A DNA stretch of 12,425 bases from CAZUGA01 sp964619885. GTDB lineage: Bacteria; Pseudomonadota; Gammaproteobacteria; Methylococcales; UBA1147. Positions 4,491 to 12,425 of this stretch are shown here, one piece after another. The notes below the pieces were generated by a model. The model did not search any database, was not told the origin of the DNA, and saw nothing but the letters and a program-made list of their open reading frames with translations. Location of the stretch: NCBI GenBank assembly GCA_964619885.1, contig CAZUGA010000069.1:1-12425 (forward strand), in the 5' to 3' direction. Every line of letters starts with the position of its first letter. The stretch's first letter is position 1. The translations under genes and the position numbers were made by a program.

Positions 4491-4780
4491 CTACGTATTA
4501 AAAAAATACTTTTCATCAAAGGCACCCTTTCGTTTCATCACGAAATAAACAGCCCGGCCCAGCTTAGGGGCAAGTATCGACAGGGCTTTACCTTTGCCAT
4601 GCTTTTTCTCCAGTTTAGCGACATAGGCTTTAGCTCGATCACTTTCGCGCATGAATAAGCAGGTGCCTTCAGAAAAGGCCCATTTCAGATGTGCGTTGCC
4701 AATCATGCCGCCCCATAGCCGTACAATTTGCCCGCTGATTCTTTGTTGCACTTCACCAACCGTGCATAGGAGCAAAATAT
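4491..4780 (-). pseudogene. IS110-family transposase, C-terminal fragment, frameshifted
   Basis: On the minus strand the sequence reads FCSYARLVKCNKESAGKLYG from about 4777 to 4715. It then continues in another frame as MIGNAHLKWAFSEGTC and KKHGKGKALSILAPKLGRAV to a normal stop at 4493-4491. This is the C-terminal (Transposase_20-type) domain of IS110 transposases; a single-base slip in the run of G near 4705 breaks it. Homology ends at about 4780, where group II intron sequence takes over, and the RuvC-like domain is missing. On the minus strand it lies upstream of the N-terminal fragment at 2047-2595, the wrong order for one element split by an insertion, so two copies or a rearrangement must be involved. 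Confidence 0.8.
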
Positions 4781-5287
4781 AATAAGGGGTCAAATCGCAC
4801 GCCGTCATCGGCGATCAATCTAGCGGGTTAAAGTCCCGTCCGGGGAATTGCTCATTCACCCCGGTAGCACTGTGGAGCAGTAGTTGAGTAATCAACTATT
4901 GTGAGTTCCACGCAGGCAAAGCTACAGACCGCAACGCAAGTGAATCTGTATTAGCCTGGTGAACCAACTGGGGATGTTGACCCTCTGATTTGAAGGGGAA
5001 AACTGATATTACCGGCTTAACAATGAGTGGTTCCGGTCGATCCTCCGGGGTTATAAGAGTGGCATGTAGCGGAAGAATGGTCGTGCAGGACGGGAGATCC
5101 ACTGCGGTGGTGTGTGCAGCACCAACAGATTTATATAAGCCTTTACCGGTGAAATTAAGTCGGGCCGTAGTGGAAGTCTGAGGGGTTCATAGTACCGTTT
5201 GAGGATGAGCGACAACAAAACGCCATCCGAGGGAAGGGACTCTACTTTGTTCACGCTATCCGAAGAGCAAAAGGCGTCGATGATTGC

Positions 5288-6258
5288 ATGCTGCTAGACA
5301 CATCGAAGAACTCGAAAGAGACCGTCAGGGCGCTCCAGAGGAAGCCATACCTAAAAGCCAAGCACCAGCCCACTTTTCGATTCTACAGTCTTTATGACAA
5401 AGTCTATCGAAGCGATATACTGCAACACGCTTACGACCGTGTCCGACAAAACAAAGGGAGCCCCGGCATCGATGTAGAAACCGGGATTGGAAAGACGGCT
5501 TATTGCCAGGCGATACAGGAAACGTTTTAATACAACTATATAAGACATATTGCAACTATTAATTCCCTTTACCTGTACTTTATTTCGCGTTCAAATTCAA
5601 AGTTACCTTTTGCGTTCAGGGCGTCATCTCACCGCTACTGGCCAATCTCTATCTCAATATCCTTGACCGGATATGCGATTGGAATCGACTGGCAGAAAAG
5701 CACCAGGCTCGGCTTATCCGTTATGCGGACGACCTGGTTATTTTATGTGCCGGAGATACCGCTGCACCTTATGCCCTTTTGCAAGCTATCCTCAACAAGC
5801 TTGAACTTCAGCTCAATGGAGATAAAATGCAAATACGGGATTCCCGAACGGAACGGTTTGAATTTCTAGGATTCAGTATCGGCATTGTTAGAGCAAAACG
5901 GTCCGGAAAATACTTCCCGATAGTTGAGCCTTCTGACAAAGCCATGCGGGCCATCAAACAGAAAATCAAACACTACACCCGCCGGGATATGAATCCCGTA
6001 CCGATAGACGAAATCGTAGGAAAGCTTAATCAAACAGCCCGAGGCTGGAGCCAGTATTTTCATTATGGCCACGGCCATCGAAAAATGGAAAAGGTTAAAT
6101 ACTACATGGAAGAGAGCTTACGGTTACATCTTCGGTATCGGCATAAACTCACCAATCGAGGGGCGGCTTATACGCGTTTTCCAAGACGCTTTGTGTATGA
6201 CCATTTGGGATTATATAAAGTGCCAATTACTCCGGCCTGGAAAGGTGTGCATGCTTAA
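5288..6258 (+). pseudogene. ltrA: Group II intron reverse transcriptase/maturase with internal deletion
   Basis: The N-terminal piece (5288-5530, 80 codons to a TAA) contains FRFYSLYDKVYRSDILQHAY and NKGSPGID, the RT0 region. Homology resumes near 5617 in another frame as QGVISPLLANLYLNILD (RT4). It continues through RYADDLVILC with the catalytic YADD (RT5), the FEFLGFSIG block, and the maturase X domain with GWSQYFHYGHG, ending LGLYKVPITPAWKG at the stop 6256-6258. About 85 A+T-rich bases (5531-5616) replace RT1-RT3. No HNH endonuclease domain follows, which fits class C. Without RT1-RT3 it cannot be an active polymerase. The 3' piece is uninterrupted, so the large deletion seems to be the main lesion. 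Confidence 0.85.
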
Positions 6259-6273
6259 GGACGAAGAGCATCG

Positions 6274-6309
6274 GAAAGCCGTATGCGGGAAAACCGCGTG
6301 TCCGGTTTG
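6274..6309 (+). ncRNA. Group II intron domain V
   Basis: GAAAGCCGTATGCGGG, AAAA and the returning strand CCGCGTGTCCGGTTT form the catalytic hairpin. The AGC triad (6277-6279) pairs with GTT (6305-6307). The upper stem GCGG (6285-6288) / CCGC (6294-6297) is capped by a GAAA-type loop, and GT (6298-6299) supplies the two-base bulge. One pair in the lower stem is mismatched (T6282/C6302). This is the most diagnostic part of the intron. Confidence 0.8.
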
Positions 6310-6371
6310 ATGAGGGGAGGCTGTGCAGTTTACTAATGTATTTCAGTGAGTTGCGCTGCCTTCTACTCTAA

Positions 6372-6651
6372 TTTACTTATAGTGCAAACCAAAATAGCTG
6401 CGGAGGGTACCAAAAATATTACGGTAATGATTGCCATGCTTTCCTCCAAGGCCCGAATTAAACTTACGGGTGTATTGGACATTCTTTTATCGCAGTGTTA
6501 ATCGGTAAATTCAACGCTCAACGTATCGCCACCTCTTTTTAGTATCAGCTATTCCTGTCCAGTCGGATAAAATACCGATCACCATCGTTTAGGTTACTCG
6601 CGTCAATTCAGGTTGAAATAATCTCCATGTTGTCTTCGTTTTAAATGCCGT
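6372..6651. other. Spacer between intron and arfB, no feature found
   Basis: About 280 bases separate the intron 3' end from arfB. I see no open frame, terminator or clear promoter. TTGCACT (4746-4752), just left of the intron, and AGTGCAA (6379-6385), just right of it, are a perfect 7-base inverted pair. They could be remnants of a hairpin at the original insertion site or chance. This stretch marks the change from mobile-element debris to intact chromosomal genes. Confidence 0.3.
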
Positions 6652-7065
6652 ATGTTACCAATATCCAACCACGTCACAATTCCCAGCAATGAAATCGATT
6701 TACAAGCGGTTCGTGCGCAAGGCGCCGGCGGTCAGAATGTAAACAAAGTATCAACCGCTGTTCATCTGCGCTTTGACATTGCATCGTCTTCATTACCTGA
6801 TATTTATAAGCAGAAACTGCTTAGGCTTTCTGATCAACGTATTTCGAAGGATGGCGTTATTGTCATTAAGGCCCAACGATTCCGTACTCAGGAGAAAAAC
6901 CGGGAAGATGCGTTGAATCGGTTGCGGGCTTTGATAACGAACGCAATCGCCACGGTCAAGAAACGAAAACCAACAAAACCAACCAGAGCTTCTCAAAAAC
7001 GACGTTTAGACAGTAAAACAAAACGTAGCAAGCTCAAAGCATTGAGAAGGAAAAGTGAATTATAA
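6652..7065 (+). CDS. arfB: Alternative ribosome-rescue factor ArfB (peptidyl-tRNA hydrolase, YaeJ)
   Basis: A 137-residue protein, close to the 140 of E. coli ArfB. The N-terminal domain follows the class I release-factor catalytic fold, with GAGGQNVNKVST at residues 24-35 and the GGQ motif (26-28) that triggers hydrolysis of peptidyl-tRNA. The C-terminal tail (from about residue 100) is long and very basic, KKRKPTKPTRASQKRRLDSK onward. In E. coli such a tail enters the empty mRNA channel of ribosomes stalled on truncated messages. The protein therefore frees stalled ribosomes independently of tmRNA. No strong ribosome binding site precedes the ATG at 6652. The gene stands alone, with 280 bases before and 443 after it. 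Confidence 0.93.
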   Translation: MLPISNHVTIPSNEIDLQAVRAQGAGGQNVNKVSTAVHLRFDIASSSLPDIYKQKLLRLSDQRISKDGVIVIKAQRFRTQEKNREDALNRLRALITNAIATVKKRKPTKPTRASQKRRLDSKTKRSKLKALRRKSEL

Positions 7066-7508
7066 AAGAGGGTAAACTTTTTCTTTGAAACCTATATTCT
7101 GCGCCCTATTATTCGCAGTAAGGCTAAAGATTAAGCAGCAATCAGAAAAATAAAACCGAACTTTGGCGTCAATGTGTGTTAAAGTGCGCCCACTTGAATA
7201 ACCCTAGGGTTTTCAGAGCGACATCTTTAGTTGTTAGTTCGCCTCACTTTCGTTGCTTATTCTCATATGTAACGCCTACCGAGACCAGCTGCCCCTCCCG
7301 TAAGAGAGCCAATTATTGTATGCCGCACGTGCTAAAGCACACGTACCGGCAAAGCTATCAACATGCCCTAACTGAATCTGTGACATTGCGCGCAGCCAAC
7401 AGGGCCGATTTTACTTAGCCTAAAACATAAACGCCTTTACTTTGGCTTCTCATTCTATGAAACGTGCCAGCGTACAGGTCTGATTATTAATTATGGAAAA
7501 ATATATTC
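7066..7508. other. 443-base spacer before rhlE, possible long leader
   Basis: No convincing gene lies here; the 80-codon frame at 7176-7418 has no recognisable content or ribosome binding site. Visible structure is slight: the palindrome CCCTAGGG (7183-7190) and a hairpin GTGC-TAAA-GCAC (7328-7339) flanked by ACGT. Messages of DEAD-box helicases in proteobacteria often carry long 5' leaders involved in cold regulation, so part of this may be rhlE leader. That is inference only. Confidence 0.3.
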
Positions 7509-8837
7509 ATGACATTTGAAACACTCGGACTCTCCGAAGAATTATTACGCGCCGTGCGCACCAACGGCTACACTAACCCAACACCGATCCAGGTGCAGGC
7601 GATACCAGCCATACTAAAGGGCACCGACGTGATGGCTGCTGCTCAAACAGGTACCGGTAAAACCGCTGGTTTTACGCTGCCTATGTTACAGCGACTCAGT
7701 CATAAACCCGCAGCAAATAGTAACCGTGCACGTGCCCTTGTGCTGACACCTACACGGGAACTCGCAGCACAGGTACAGGATAGCGTGTTGACCTACGGTC
7801 AAAATTTAAAGATGCGCTCAACTGTTGTATTTGGCGGCGTAAAAATTAACCCACAGATGATGAAGTTGCGCCGTGGCGTAGACGTCCTGGTAGCGACCCC
7901 GGGGCGCCTTCTAGACCTGTACCAGCAAAACGCCATTCGCTTCAATGATATTGAGATTCTGGTCCTGGATGAAGCTGACCGCATGCTGGACATGGGATTT
8001 ATACATGACATCAAAAAGATCATGGCCCTGTTGCCCAAACAACGCCAAAATTTGTTGTTCTCAGCCACTTTTTCTAAAGAGATTCGACAACTTGCCAAAA
8101 GTATTACAAACAACCCGGTCGAAATCGATGTTGCGCCGCGTAACTCTACTGTTGAAAGTATTTCACAAAAGATTCACCCGGTAGACAAGTCGCGAAAGGC
8201 GGAATTGCTCTCTCACTTGATCCTAAAGGAGAACTGGCACCAAGTGTTGGTTTTCAGCCGAACCAAACATGGTGCGGATAAGTTGGTGAAACGATTGGCG
8301 CGGGATAAAATCCACGCCGCTGCGATCCATGGTAATAAAAGCCAACCCCAGCGCACTAAGGCACTGGCACATTTTAAAAGGAACCAAATCCAGATACTGG
8401 TTGCGACCGATATTGCTGCTAGAGGCATAGACATCGACCAACTGTCTCATGTCGTTAACTTCGACTTACCCAATGTTCCCGAGGATTATGTTCACCGTAT
8501 CGGCCGTACCGGCCGCGCTGGGGCTAGCGGTCACGCGATCTCATTGGTGTGCGCGGATGAAATTAAACAATTGCGGGATATCGAGCGGTTAATTAAAAGC
8601 AAAATCGAACGTGAAGAAATTGAAAATTTCGAACCCGGTCATTCGTTACCCGAATCTATTTCCAATAAACCGGCGAATAACAAAAATAGACCTAAAAGTA
8701 GCCATCATAAGAGCCGGCAGCGGAATGACGCTAACGAAAAAAACGCACGTCGAAGGCACGGCAAACCAAAAGGTTCGAATTCTCGAAACCAAAAATCCGC
8801 TAATCGGGTCTGGAAAACGGGATCAAAGGCAGCCTAG
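7509..8837 (+). CDS. rhlE: ATP-dependent RNA helicase RhlE (DEAD-box)
   Basis: A 442-residue DEAD-box helicase with every motif in place: Q motif GYTNPTPIQ (20-28), I AQTGTGKT (45-52), Ia PTRELA (81-86), Ib TPGR (130-133), II DEAD (154-157), III SAT (185-187), IV VFSRT (248-252), V ATDIAARGID (299-308) and VI HRIGRTGR (329-336). The opening, MTFETLGLSEELLRAV, is that of the RhlE subfamily rather than DeaD, SrmB or RhlB. After about residue 375 comes a low-complexity basic tail rich in N, K, R and S, which in this family binds RNA nonspecifically. It unwinds short RNA duplexes and is linked to ribosome maturation and RNA decay. The ribosome binding site before ATG 7509 is weak (GGAAAA). Confidence 0.93.
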   Translation: MTFETLGLSEELLRAVRTNGYTNPTPIQVQAIPAILKGTDVMAAAQTGTGKTAGFTLPMLQRLSHKPAANSNRARALVLTPTRELAAQVQDSVLTYGQNLKMRSTVVFGGVKINPQMMKLRRGVDVLVATPGRLLDLYQQNAIRFNDIEILVLDEADRMLDMGFIHDIKKIMALLPKQRQNLLFSATFSKEIRQLAKSITNNPVEIDVAPRNSTVESISQKIHPVDKSRKAELLSHLILKENWHQVLVFSRTKHGADKLVKRLARDKIHAAAIHGNKSQPQRTKALAHFKRNQIQILVATDIAARGIDIDQLSHVVNFDLPNVPEDYVHRIGRTGRAGASGHAISLVCADEIKQLRDIERLIKSKIEREEIENFEPGHSLPESISNKPANNKNRPKSSHHKSRQRNDANEKNARRRHGKPKGSNSRNQKSANRVWKTGSKAA

Positions 8838-9147
8838 TTTGGGTTAACAGCGCAGGCCATATTTGGATGAATTTTCGCCTTTGGAATAGAAGATAAAAAA
8901 ACGTCTATTCTAGAGGCTAATTACCTCAGTTATGGATTCGACCAAGACTGAGTTCCTCGTTTTTTTGGAATTGAACATTGGTCTCTCCCATTCGAATTTG
9001 AAGTTAAGACTTAATATTTGTTTAAGACCAAGTTATGCGGATATAACATAAAAGTTGGTCAAATTGCGCTATAACTTTGGTGTGTAAACGTATCATAAGC
9101 CCCTCTTTCGAAAACTTCATTCTTACTACTTAAATAGGATTACTCTG
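8838..9147. other. 310-base spacer between rhlE and ybiT
   Basis: No open frame is convincing. It contains a possible rhlE terminator and four GACCAA/TTGGTC hexamers: GACCAA at 8940 and 9026, TTGGTC at 8978 and 9055. TTGGTCT (8978-8984) and AGACCAA (9025-9031) can form a 7-bp stem. The ybiT promoter must lie here, but no -35/-10 pair stands out. Confidence 0.4.
8947..8966 (+). terminator. Possible Rho-independent terminator after rhlE
   Basis: AC-(T)-GAG-TTC-CTC-GT (8947-8960) folds into a five-pair stem with one bulged T and is followed by a run of T to 8966. The outer CCAA (8942-8945) and TTGG (8965-8968) could lengthen the stem. It lies 110 bases after the rhlE stop; the stem is weak. Confidence 0.35.
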
Positions 9148-10758
9148 TTGATTTCTACAGCAAACATTAGCATGCAGTTCGGCGCTAAGCCGTTATTCGA
9201 AAATATTTCGGTCAAATTTGGCGATGGTCATCGTTATGGACTGATTGGAGCCAATGGCTGCGGCAAAACCACGTTTATGAAAATTTTGGACGGGAGCCTG
9301 GAGCCCTCGGTGGGCAATGTCTCGATTACCCCGAACGAACGTCTCGGGAAATTAAGCCAGGATCAGTTTGCTTTTGAAGAGTACAGCGTAATCGATACGG
9401 TTATTATGGGCCACGCAGAATTATGGCAGGTAAAACAAGAACGCGAGCGCATCTATGGGCTCCCGCAAATGTCTGAAGATGAGGGCATGAAAGTCGCTGA
9501 ACTGGAAATTCAGTTTGCCGAAATGGACGGCTATAGCGCCGAGAGCCGAGCGGGCGAGTTGCTCATGAGCGCTGGTATTGCGCTAGAATTGCATGAGGGC
9601 CCCATGAGCGAAGTTGCACCAGGATGGAAACTGAGGGTTTTGCTGGCCCAAGCTTTATTCTCAAACCCGGACATATTACTGCTGGACGAACCGACCAATA
9701 ACCTGGATATAGATACGATCCGCTGGTTGGAGTCTGTGTTAAATGAGCGAAAGAGCACCATGGTGATTATTTCCCATGATCGGCATTTTCTAAACGAGGT
9801 TTGCACTCACATCGCGGATATGGACTATGGTGAATTGCGCGTATATCCTGGTAATTACGATGATTTCATGGTCGCGTCTACCCAGGCCCGCGAATTACTG
9901 CAGTCGGAAAATGCCAAAAAGACAGCACAAATTGCTGATTTGCAGCAGTTTGTCAGCCGCTTTTCGGCCAATGCCTCCAAAGCCAAACAGGCAACGTCCC
10001 GGGCAAAACAAATTGAAAAAATAAAGCTCGCTGATATCAAACCGTCCAGTCGGATCAGCCCGTTTATCCGTTTTGACCAAGAAAAAAAGCTGCACCGAGA
10101 GGCGTTGACGCTGGAAGGGGTTGGGCATGGATTTGACGATGTGCCGCTATTTGAGAACGGCAACATAATCTTGGAAGCCGGTACACGTCTGGCCGTGATC
10201 GGCGAAAACGGTGTCGGCAAAACAACATTTCTTCGTTGCCTAATGAACGAGTTGTCGGTGCATACCGGTACGATTAAATGGGCCGAAAATGCAACGCTTG
10301 GATACTGCCCCCAAGATACCAGTACAGAGTTCGATAGCGATCTGAGCTTATTCGATTGGATGAGTCTTTGGCGTAAACCGCAGCATGGTGATCAGATCGT
10401 ACGTGCCACTCTCGGTCGTCTTCTATTCTCTGCCGATGATTTTGAAAAACAGGTCAAAGTGTGTTCGGGGGGTGAGAAGAATCGGCTACTTTTTGGTAGG
10501 TTGATTATGTCGGCAAATAACGTAATGCTGATGGATGAGCCGACCAACCACCTCGACATGGAATCCATAGAAGCTCTAAATCTGGCTTTGGAGCATTATG
10601 AAGGAACGTTGATCTTTGTCAGTCACGACCGTGAGTTTGTTTCGTCACTTGCCAATCGAATCATTGAAATTAAGGATCAACAACTCATAGACTTTCGGGG
10701 TAGCTATGAAGAATACCTTACGAGCCAGCAAGATGTGCGAAAAGTCGCAAATTCATGA
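9148..10758 (+). CDS. ybiT: ABC-F family ATPase YbiT
   Basis: A 536-residue soluble protein with two ABC ATPase domains and no membrane segment, close to E. coli YbiT throughout. NBD1 has Walker A GANGCGKT (34-41), the YbiT-type signature APGWKLRVLLAQ in place of LSGGQ, and Walker B with LLLDEPTNNLD (E181). The inter-domain P-site tRNA-interaction linker follows (about 240-310, rich in K, A and Q). NBD2 has Walker A GENGVGKT (352-359), signature CSGGEKNR (439-446) and Walker B MDEPTNHLD (E464). ABC-F proteins bind the ribosomal E site and modulate translation; YbiT has no established resistance role. The TTG start at 9148 is chosen because ISTANISMQFG aligns with the YbiT N-terminus and AGGAT lies 8 bases upstream; no in-frame ATG precedes it. 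Confidence 0.93.
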   Translation: MISTANISMQFGAKPLFENISVKFGDGHRYGLIGANGCGKTTFMKILDGSLEPSVGNVSITPNERLGKLSQDQFAFEEYSVIDTVIMGHAELWQVKQERERIYGLPQMSEDEGMKVAELEIQFAEMDGYSAESRAGELLMSAGIALELHEGPMSEVAPGWKLRVLLAQALFSNPDILLLDEPTNNLDIDTIRWLESVLNERKSTMVIISHDRHFLNEVCTHIADMDYGELRVYPGNYDDFMVASTQARELLQSENAKKTAQIADLQQFVSRFSANASKAKQATSRAKQIEKIKLADIKPSSRISPFIRFDQEKKLHREALTLEGVGHGFDDVPLFENGNIILEAGTRLAVIGENGVGKTTFLRCLMNELSVHTGTIKWAENATLGYCPQDTSTEFDSDLSLFDWMSLWRKPQHGDQIVRATLGRLLFSADDFEKQVKVCSGGEKNRLLFGRLIMSANNVMLMDEPTNHLDMESIEALNLALEHYEGTLIFVSHDREFVSSLANRIIEIKDQQLIDFRGSYEEYLTSQQDVRKVANS

Positions 10759-10761
10759 TAA

Positions 10762-10798
10762 AAAACTGAACAAGGGCATCCCTTGCGTAGTTGTTCAC
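10762..10798 (-). terminator. Terminator of the leftward SGNH gene, in the convergent gap
   Basis: On the minus strand, TGAACAA (10798-10792) pairs with TTGTTCA (10774-10768). Alternatively the inner CAAGGG-ATG-CCCTTG pairs. Both are followed by G and six T (10766-10761). It sits about 100 bases past the stop of the SGNH gene. For rightward transcription from ybiT only a weak ACGC...GCGT stem with TTT (10798-10816) is visible. Confidence 0.5.
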
Positions 10799-10894
10799 GC
10801 AATTGATCGCGTTTTACAGGAACAAATACCTGGTTCGATTTTGAGCAGTTTGCAATAGATGACCCTGCGGGATCAAAAGATAACCATGATGGAT

Positions 10895-12280
10895 TTACCG
10901 TGCTGCTGGCCCCGTATATAAATCCGAACGCGCCAATATTTGCATTAATTCGTCAGCGATAAGGCGATGTCCTAACGGGCGCATATGATCATCGATATCG
11001 AAATAGTGTTTAGGTGTTAGTTTGTCGGATACATCTAGACTGATCAGGTTTTCTATAGATTGAGGATAATCGTTTGATCGCAAGTTGTTACGGAGAGCGG
11101 TGATGAAACCTTCAGTTCTGCCAATCACGATCAGTCGTGCATTCATCGACGCGACTTTGCCGTTGATGAGTACGTCAATGAATTCCTGAGCGTGGACATC
11201 AGATGTAATGGGTGGTACGTAGGTTCTTGGTAACCGTCCGAATAGAAGTCGACGTACAAGCGCGTTAGTATATTTCCCCGGATAGTAGAGTTGTTGCCGC
11301 TGATAATCATTTACGATGTTGTCATACGCCTGTTTGTTCATCGTCTCTAGTGTTCCACTACCTTCGTTAAATTTTCGATTTTCGTGATAATCCGTTGGGT
11401 CGTACAGAATCACAAAGTATTCAGCTGAGTCAGAATCAATTCGCCGGAGCATCAATACTTCTCTGGCGGTGCCGTAGGACGAAACCCCAGTATTTAACAC
11501 GCGAAGACCGCTCTCTTTTTCGACTAACGCTGCAAAATTTTCGTTTTGTTCTACACCCCAGCCCATCGCTTGAGAATCGCCCAATACGATAATTTGCGGA
11601 TTGATTAGTGATTCTTCATCATCGCGCAACCCAATATGATTCACTTGGTATAGGGTGTCGAATTCTTTATTCGAGAAAGAAAATTCTCCCGGTTTTAGCG
11701 TGTATGTCAGAGAAGCATCATGGCGCGCGCAACAGGGCATAAACTGAATTATATTGCGATCGCCGCCATATAGTTGCAATGCAACGGATGATGTGGGGGC
11801 GATGTGACGCAATATCGAGATAGCTCCTTCTAACAATAATAACGTGACAATCAACTGAATTAAAAAATACCGAAGAGAATAGCGTGGCCGTTGGGTAGAC
11901 AGTGTCCAAGCCAGGACTCCAGTAACTAATGGAAAAACAGCTAAATAAGAACTTGTTTCAAAAATAGATAAGCCCAAGGTGTTGGTAAATAGAAAGCACA
12001 GAACTAATCCGATACAGAGATATTCGATCGCCTCACGTGGGGTCAAACGGGTTAATGACACGAGGAATCTTTCCCAGCGGGATCTCGATGCTAGCAGGTA
12101 CCAACAAAATATCGTGCATAGACCGATACCTATAATGATGATGAAGAAGGTCTCGCTGTATCGTGAAAAATAAATCGGGTGGGAACTCCGGTGAATTAAG
12201 CAATCAATAAACAAGATTGTCGAGCCAGCTGCAATTAGCCAACTACCCCAGTCACTCAACTTTTCGTAAATTTTGCGCAT
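10895..12280 (-). CDS. Membrane-anchored SGNH/GDSL-type hydrolase
   Basis: A 461-residue protein with five predicted membrane helices in the first third (about residues 11-29, 43-64, 84-104, 110-127, 138-157) and a soluble C-terminal SGNH hydrolase domain. Block I is VLGDSQAMGWGV with nucleophile S236. The block II glycine is in NTGVSSYG (263-270), N301 in DYHEN is a candidate block III asparagine, and block V is DDHMRPLGH with D430 and H432. With the N-terminus inside, five helices place the catalytic domain outside the cytoplasm, suggesting action on acyl or acetyl groups of surface polysaccharide or lipid. The substrate is unknown. It converges on ybiT with a 136-base gap and stands as a single gene here. 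Confidence 0.85.
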   Translation of the reverse strand: MRKIYEKLSDWGSWLIAAGSTILFIDCLIHRSSHPIYFSRYSETFFIIIIGIGLCTIFCWYLLASRSRWERFLVSLTRLTPREAIEYLCIGLVLCFLFTNTLGLSIFETSSYLAVFPLVTGVLAWTLSTQRPRYSLRYFLIQLIVTLLLLEGAISILRHIAPTSSVALQLYGGDRNIIQFMPCCARHDASLTYTLKPGEFSFSNKEFDTLYQVNHIGLRDDEESLINPQIIVLGDSQAMGWGVEQNENFAALVEKESGLRVLNTGVSSYGTAREVLMLRRIDSDSAEYFVILYDPTDYHENRKFNEGSGTLETMNKQAYDNIVNDYQRQQLYYPGKYTNALVRRLLFGRLPRTYVPPITSDVHAQEFIDVLINGKVASMNARLIVIGRTEGFITALRNNLRSNDYPQSIENLISLDVSDKLTPKHYFDIDDHMRPLGHRLIADELMQILARSDLYTGPAAR

Positions 12281-12314
12281 AACAAAATAATCTACTTGAT
12301 TTCGATCGATATAA

Positions 12315-12425
12315 ATGACAACGCTTATACGGTCAGTTTTAGATAGGATTCACGTTGAAAATTCAATAGTCCCTGAATCCGTGACTTCGACATACTGGGA
12401 AGCCTATATAGCGAGAAGGCATCGC
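12315..12425 (+). CDS. Possible start of a rightward gene cut by the window edge
   Basis: From ATG 12315 the frame is open for 37 codons to the window end, reading MTTLIRSVLDRIHVENSIVP then ESVTSTYWEAYIARRHR. It would be divergent from the SGNH gene. No ribosome binding site is obvious, and 37 codons is too short to exclude chance. The residue mix looks protein-like, but I recognise no family. Confidence 0.3.
   Translation, partial: MTTLIRSVLDRIHVENSIVPESVTSTYWEAYIARRHR

Larger units (their letters stand above)
4782..6371 (+). mobile_element. Degraded group II intron, probably class C
   Basis: The 5' part has the domain I signature AGCGGG-TTAAAG-TCCCGT (4822-4839) and, further on, the GGTTCATAGTACC motif seen in bacterial group II introns (5184-5196). 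A reverse-transcriptase gene remnant lies in the domain IV position, followed by domain V (6274-6309) and a domain VI hairpin. In the latter, GGAGGC (6317-6322) pairs with GCCTTC (6358-6363), followed by CTACTCTAAT with the likely branch-point A. The 3' splice site is near 6371. The GTGCG expected at the 5' end is not evident next to the IS110 fragment, so the 5' terminus is lost or altered. The encoded protein lacks an endonuclease domain, as class C proteins do. The element is not expected to move by itself. Confidence 0.7.

Noticed and set aside
4896..5254. Several 60-70 codon open frames on both strands
   Set aside because: They lie in the structured RNA part (domains I-III) of the group II intron, whose GC-rich stems leave chance frames open.
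7176..7418. An 80-codon rightward frame between arfB and rhlE
   Set aside because: It has no ribosome binding site and no family resemblance, and its composition is atypical; it is probably chance.
1..12425. CRISPR arrays, tRNA and rRNA genes
   Set aside because: No regularly spaced short repeats with unique spacers, no tRNA cloverleaf and no rRNA-like sequence were seen on either strand.
12281..12425. A promoter for the SGNH gene (TTGAAT / TATCTA on the minus strand)
   Set aside because: The spacing is only about 15 bases and the match poor, so it was not listed as a feature.

Overview
The window (12,425 bases, moderate G+C) looks like a chromosomal segment of a gammaproteobacterium. The evidence is the right half, which carries close relatives of E. 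coli ArfB, RhlE and YbiT. The genus cannot be fixed from the sequence. The left half (1 to about 6371) is an accessory region packed with mobile-element debris and small cassette-like modules. The right half (6652 to 12425) is ordinary gene territory with intact genes.

Left region, in order. (i) The last 70 codons of an IS1182-like transposase. (ii) A leftward gene for a winged-helix / GHKL ATPase / STAS-like (DUF4325) regulator. Three phased repeats of TRTARGGTTGACAA lie just before its start, and it is bounded by GTTAGGGC and GCCCTAAC, the complementary end boxes expected of an integron gene cassette. (iii) Copy A of a ~500-bp direct repeat that is rich in hairpins and carries a decayed leftward reading frame. 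(iv) A 5' fragment of an IS110/IS1111-type transposase whose leader can hide its ribosome binding site in a 17-bp inverted repeat. It abuts an attC-like hairpin. (v) A hicBA toxin-antitoxin cassette ending in a well-formed attC. (vi) A PIN-toxin/Phd-YefM-antitoxin cassette with its own promoter and a TGTACA operator-like palindrome. (vii) Copy B of the 500-bp repeat, with its small reading frame intact. (viii) A 3' fragment of an IS110 transposase. (ix) A decayed group II intron, probably class C, whose reverse transcriptase has lost domains RT1-RT3 while YADD, the X domain and RNA domains V and VI remain.

The most economical reading is a degraded, integrase-less stretch of integron cassettes. 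It was colonised by element families known from other genomes to target attC sites (IS1111-attC type insertion sequences and group IIC-attC introns), then scrambled. No integron integrase or attI is visible.

Right region. arfB (stalled-ribosome rescue), rhlE (DEAD-box RNA helicase) and ybiT (ABC-F translation factor) run rightward as separate units with long non-coding spacers. A leftward membrane-anchored SGNH hydrolase converges on ybiT, with a likely terminator between them. A possible rightward gene starts at the right edge.

The best candidate for something undescribed is the 500-bp repeat. A 97-bp block is identical in both copies. Next to it is a 20-bp hairpin whose stem differs between copies by changes that keep pairing, and a short leftward frame differs mostly by synonymous changes.
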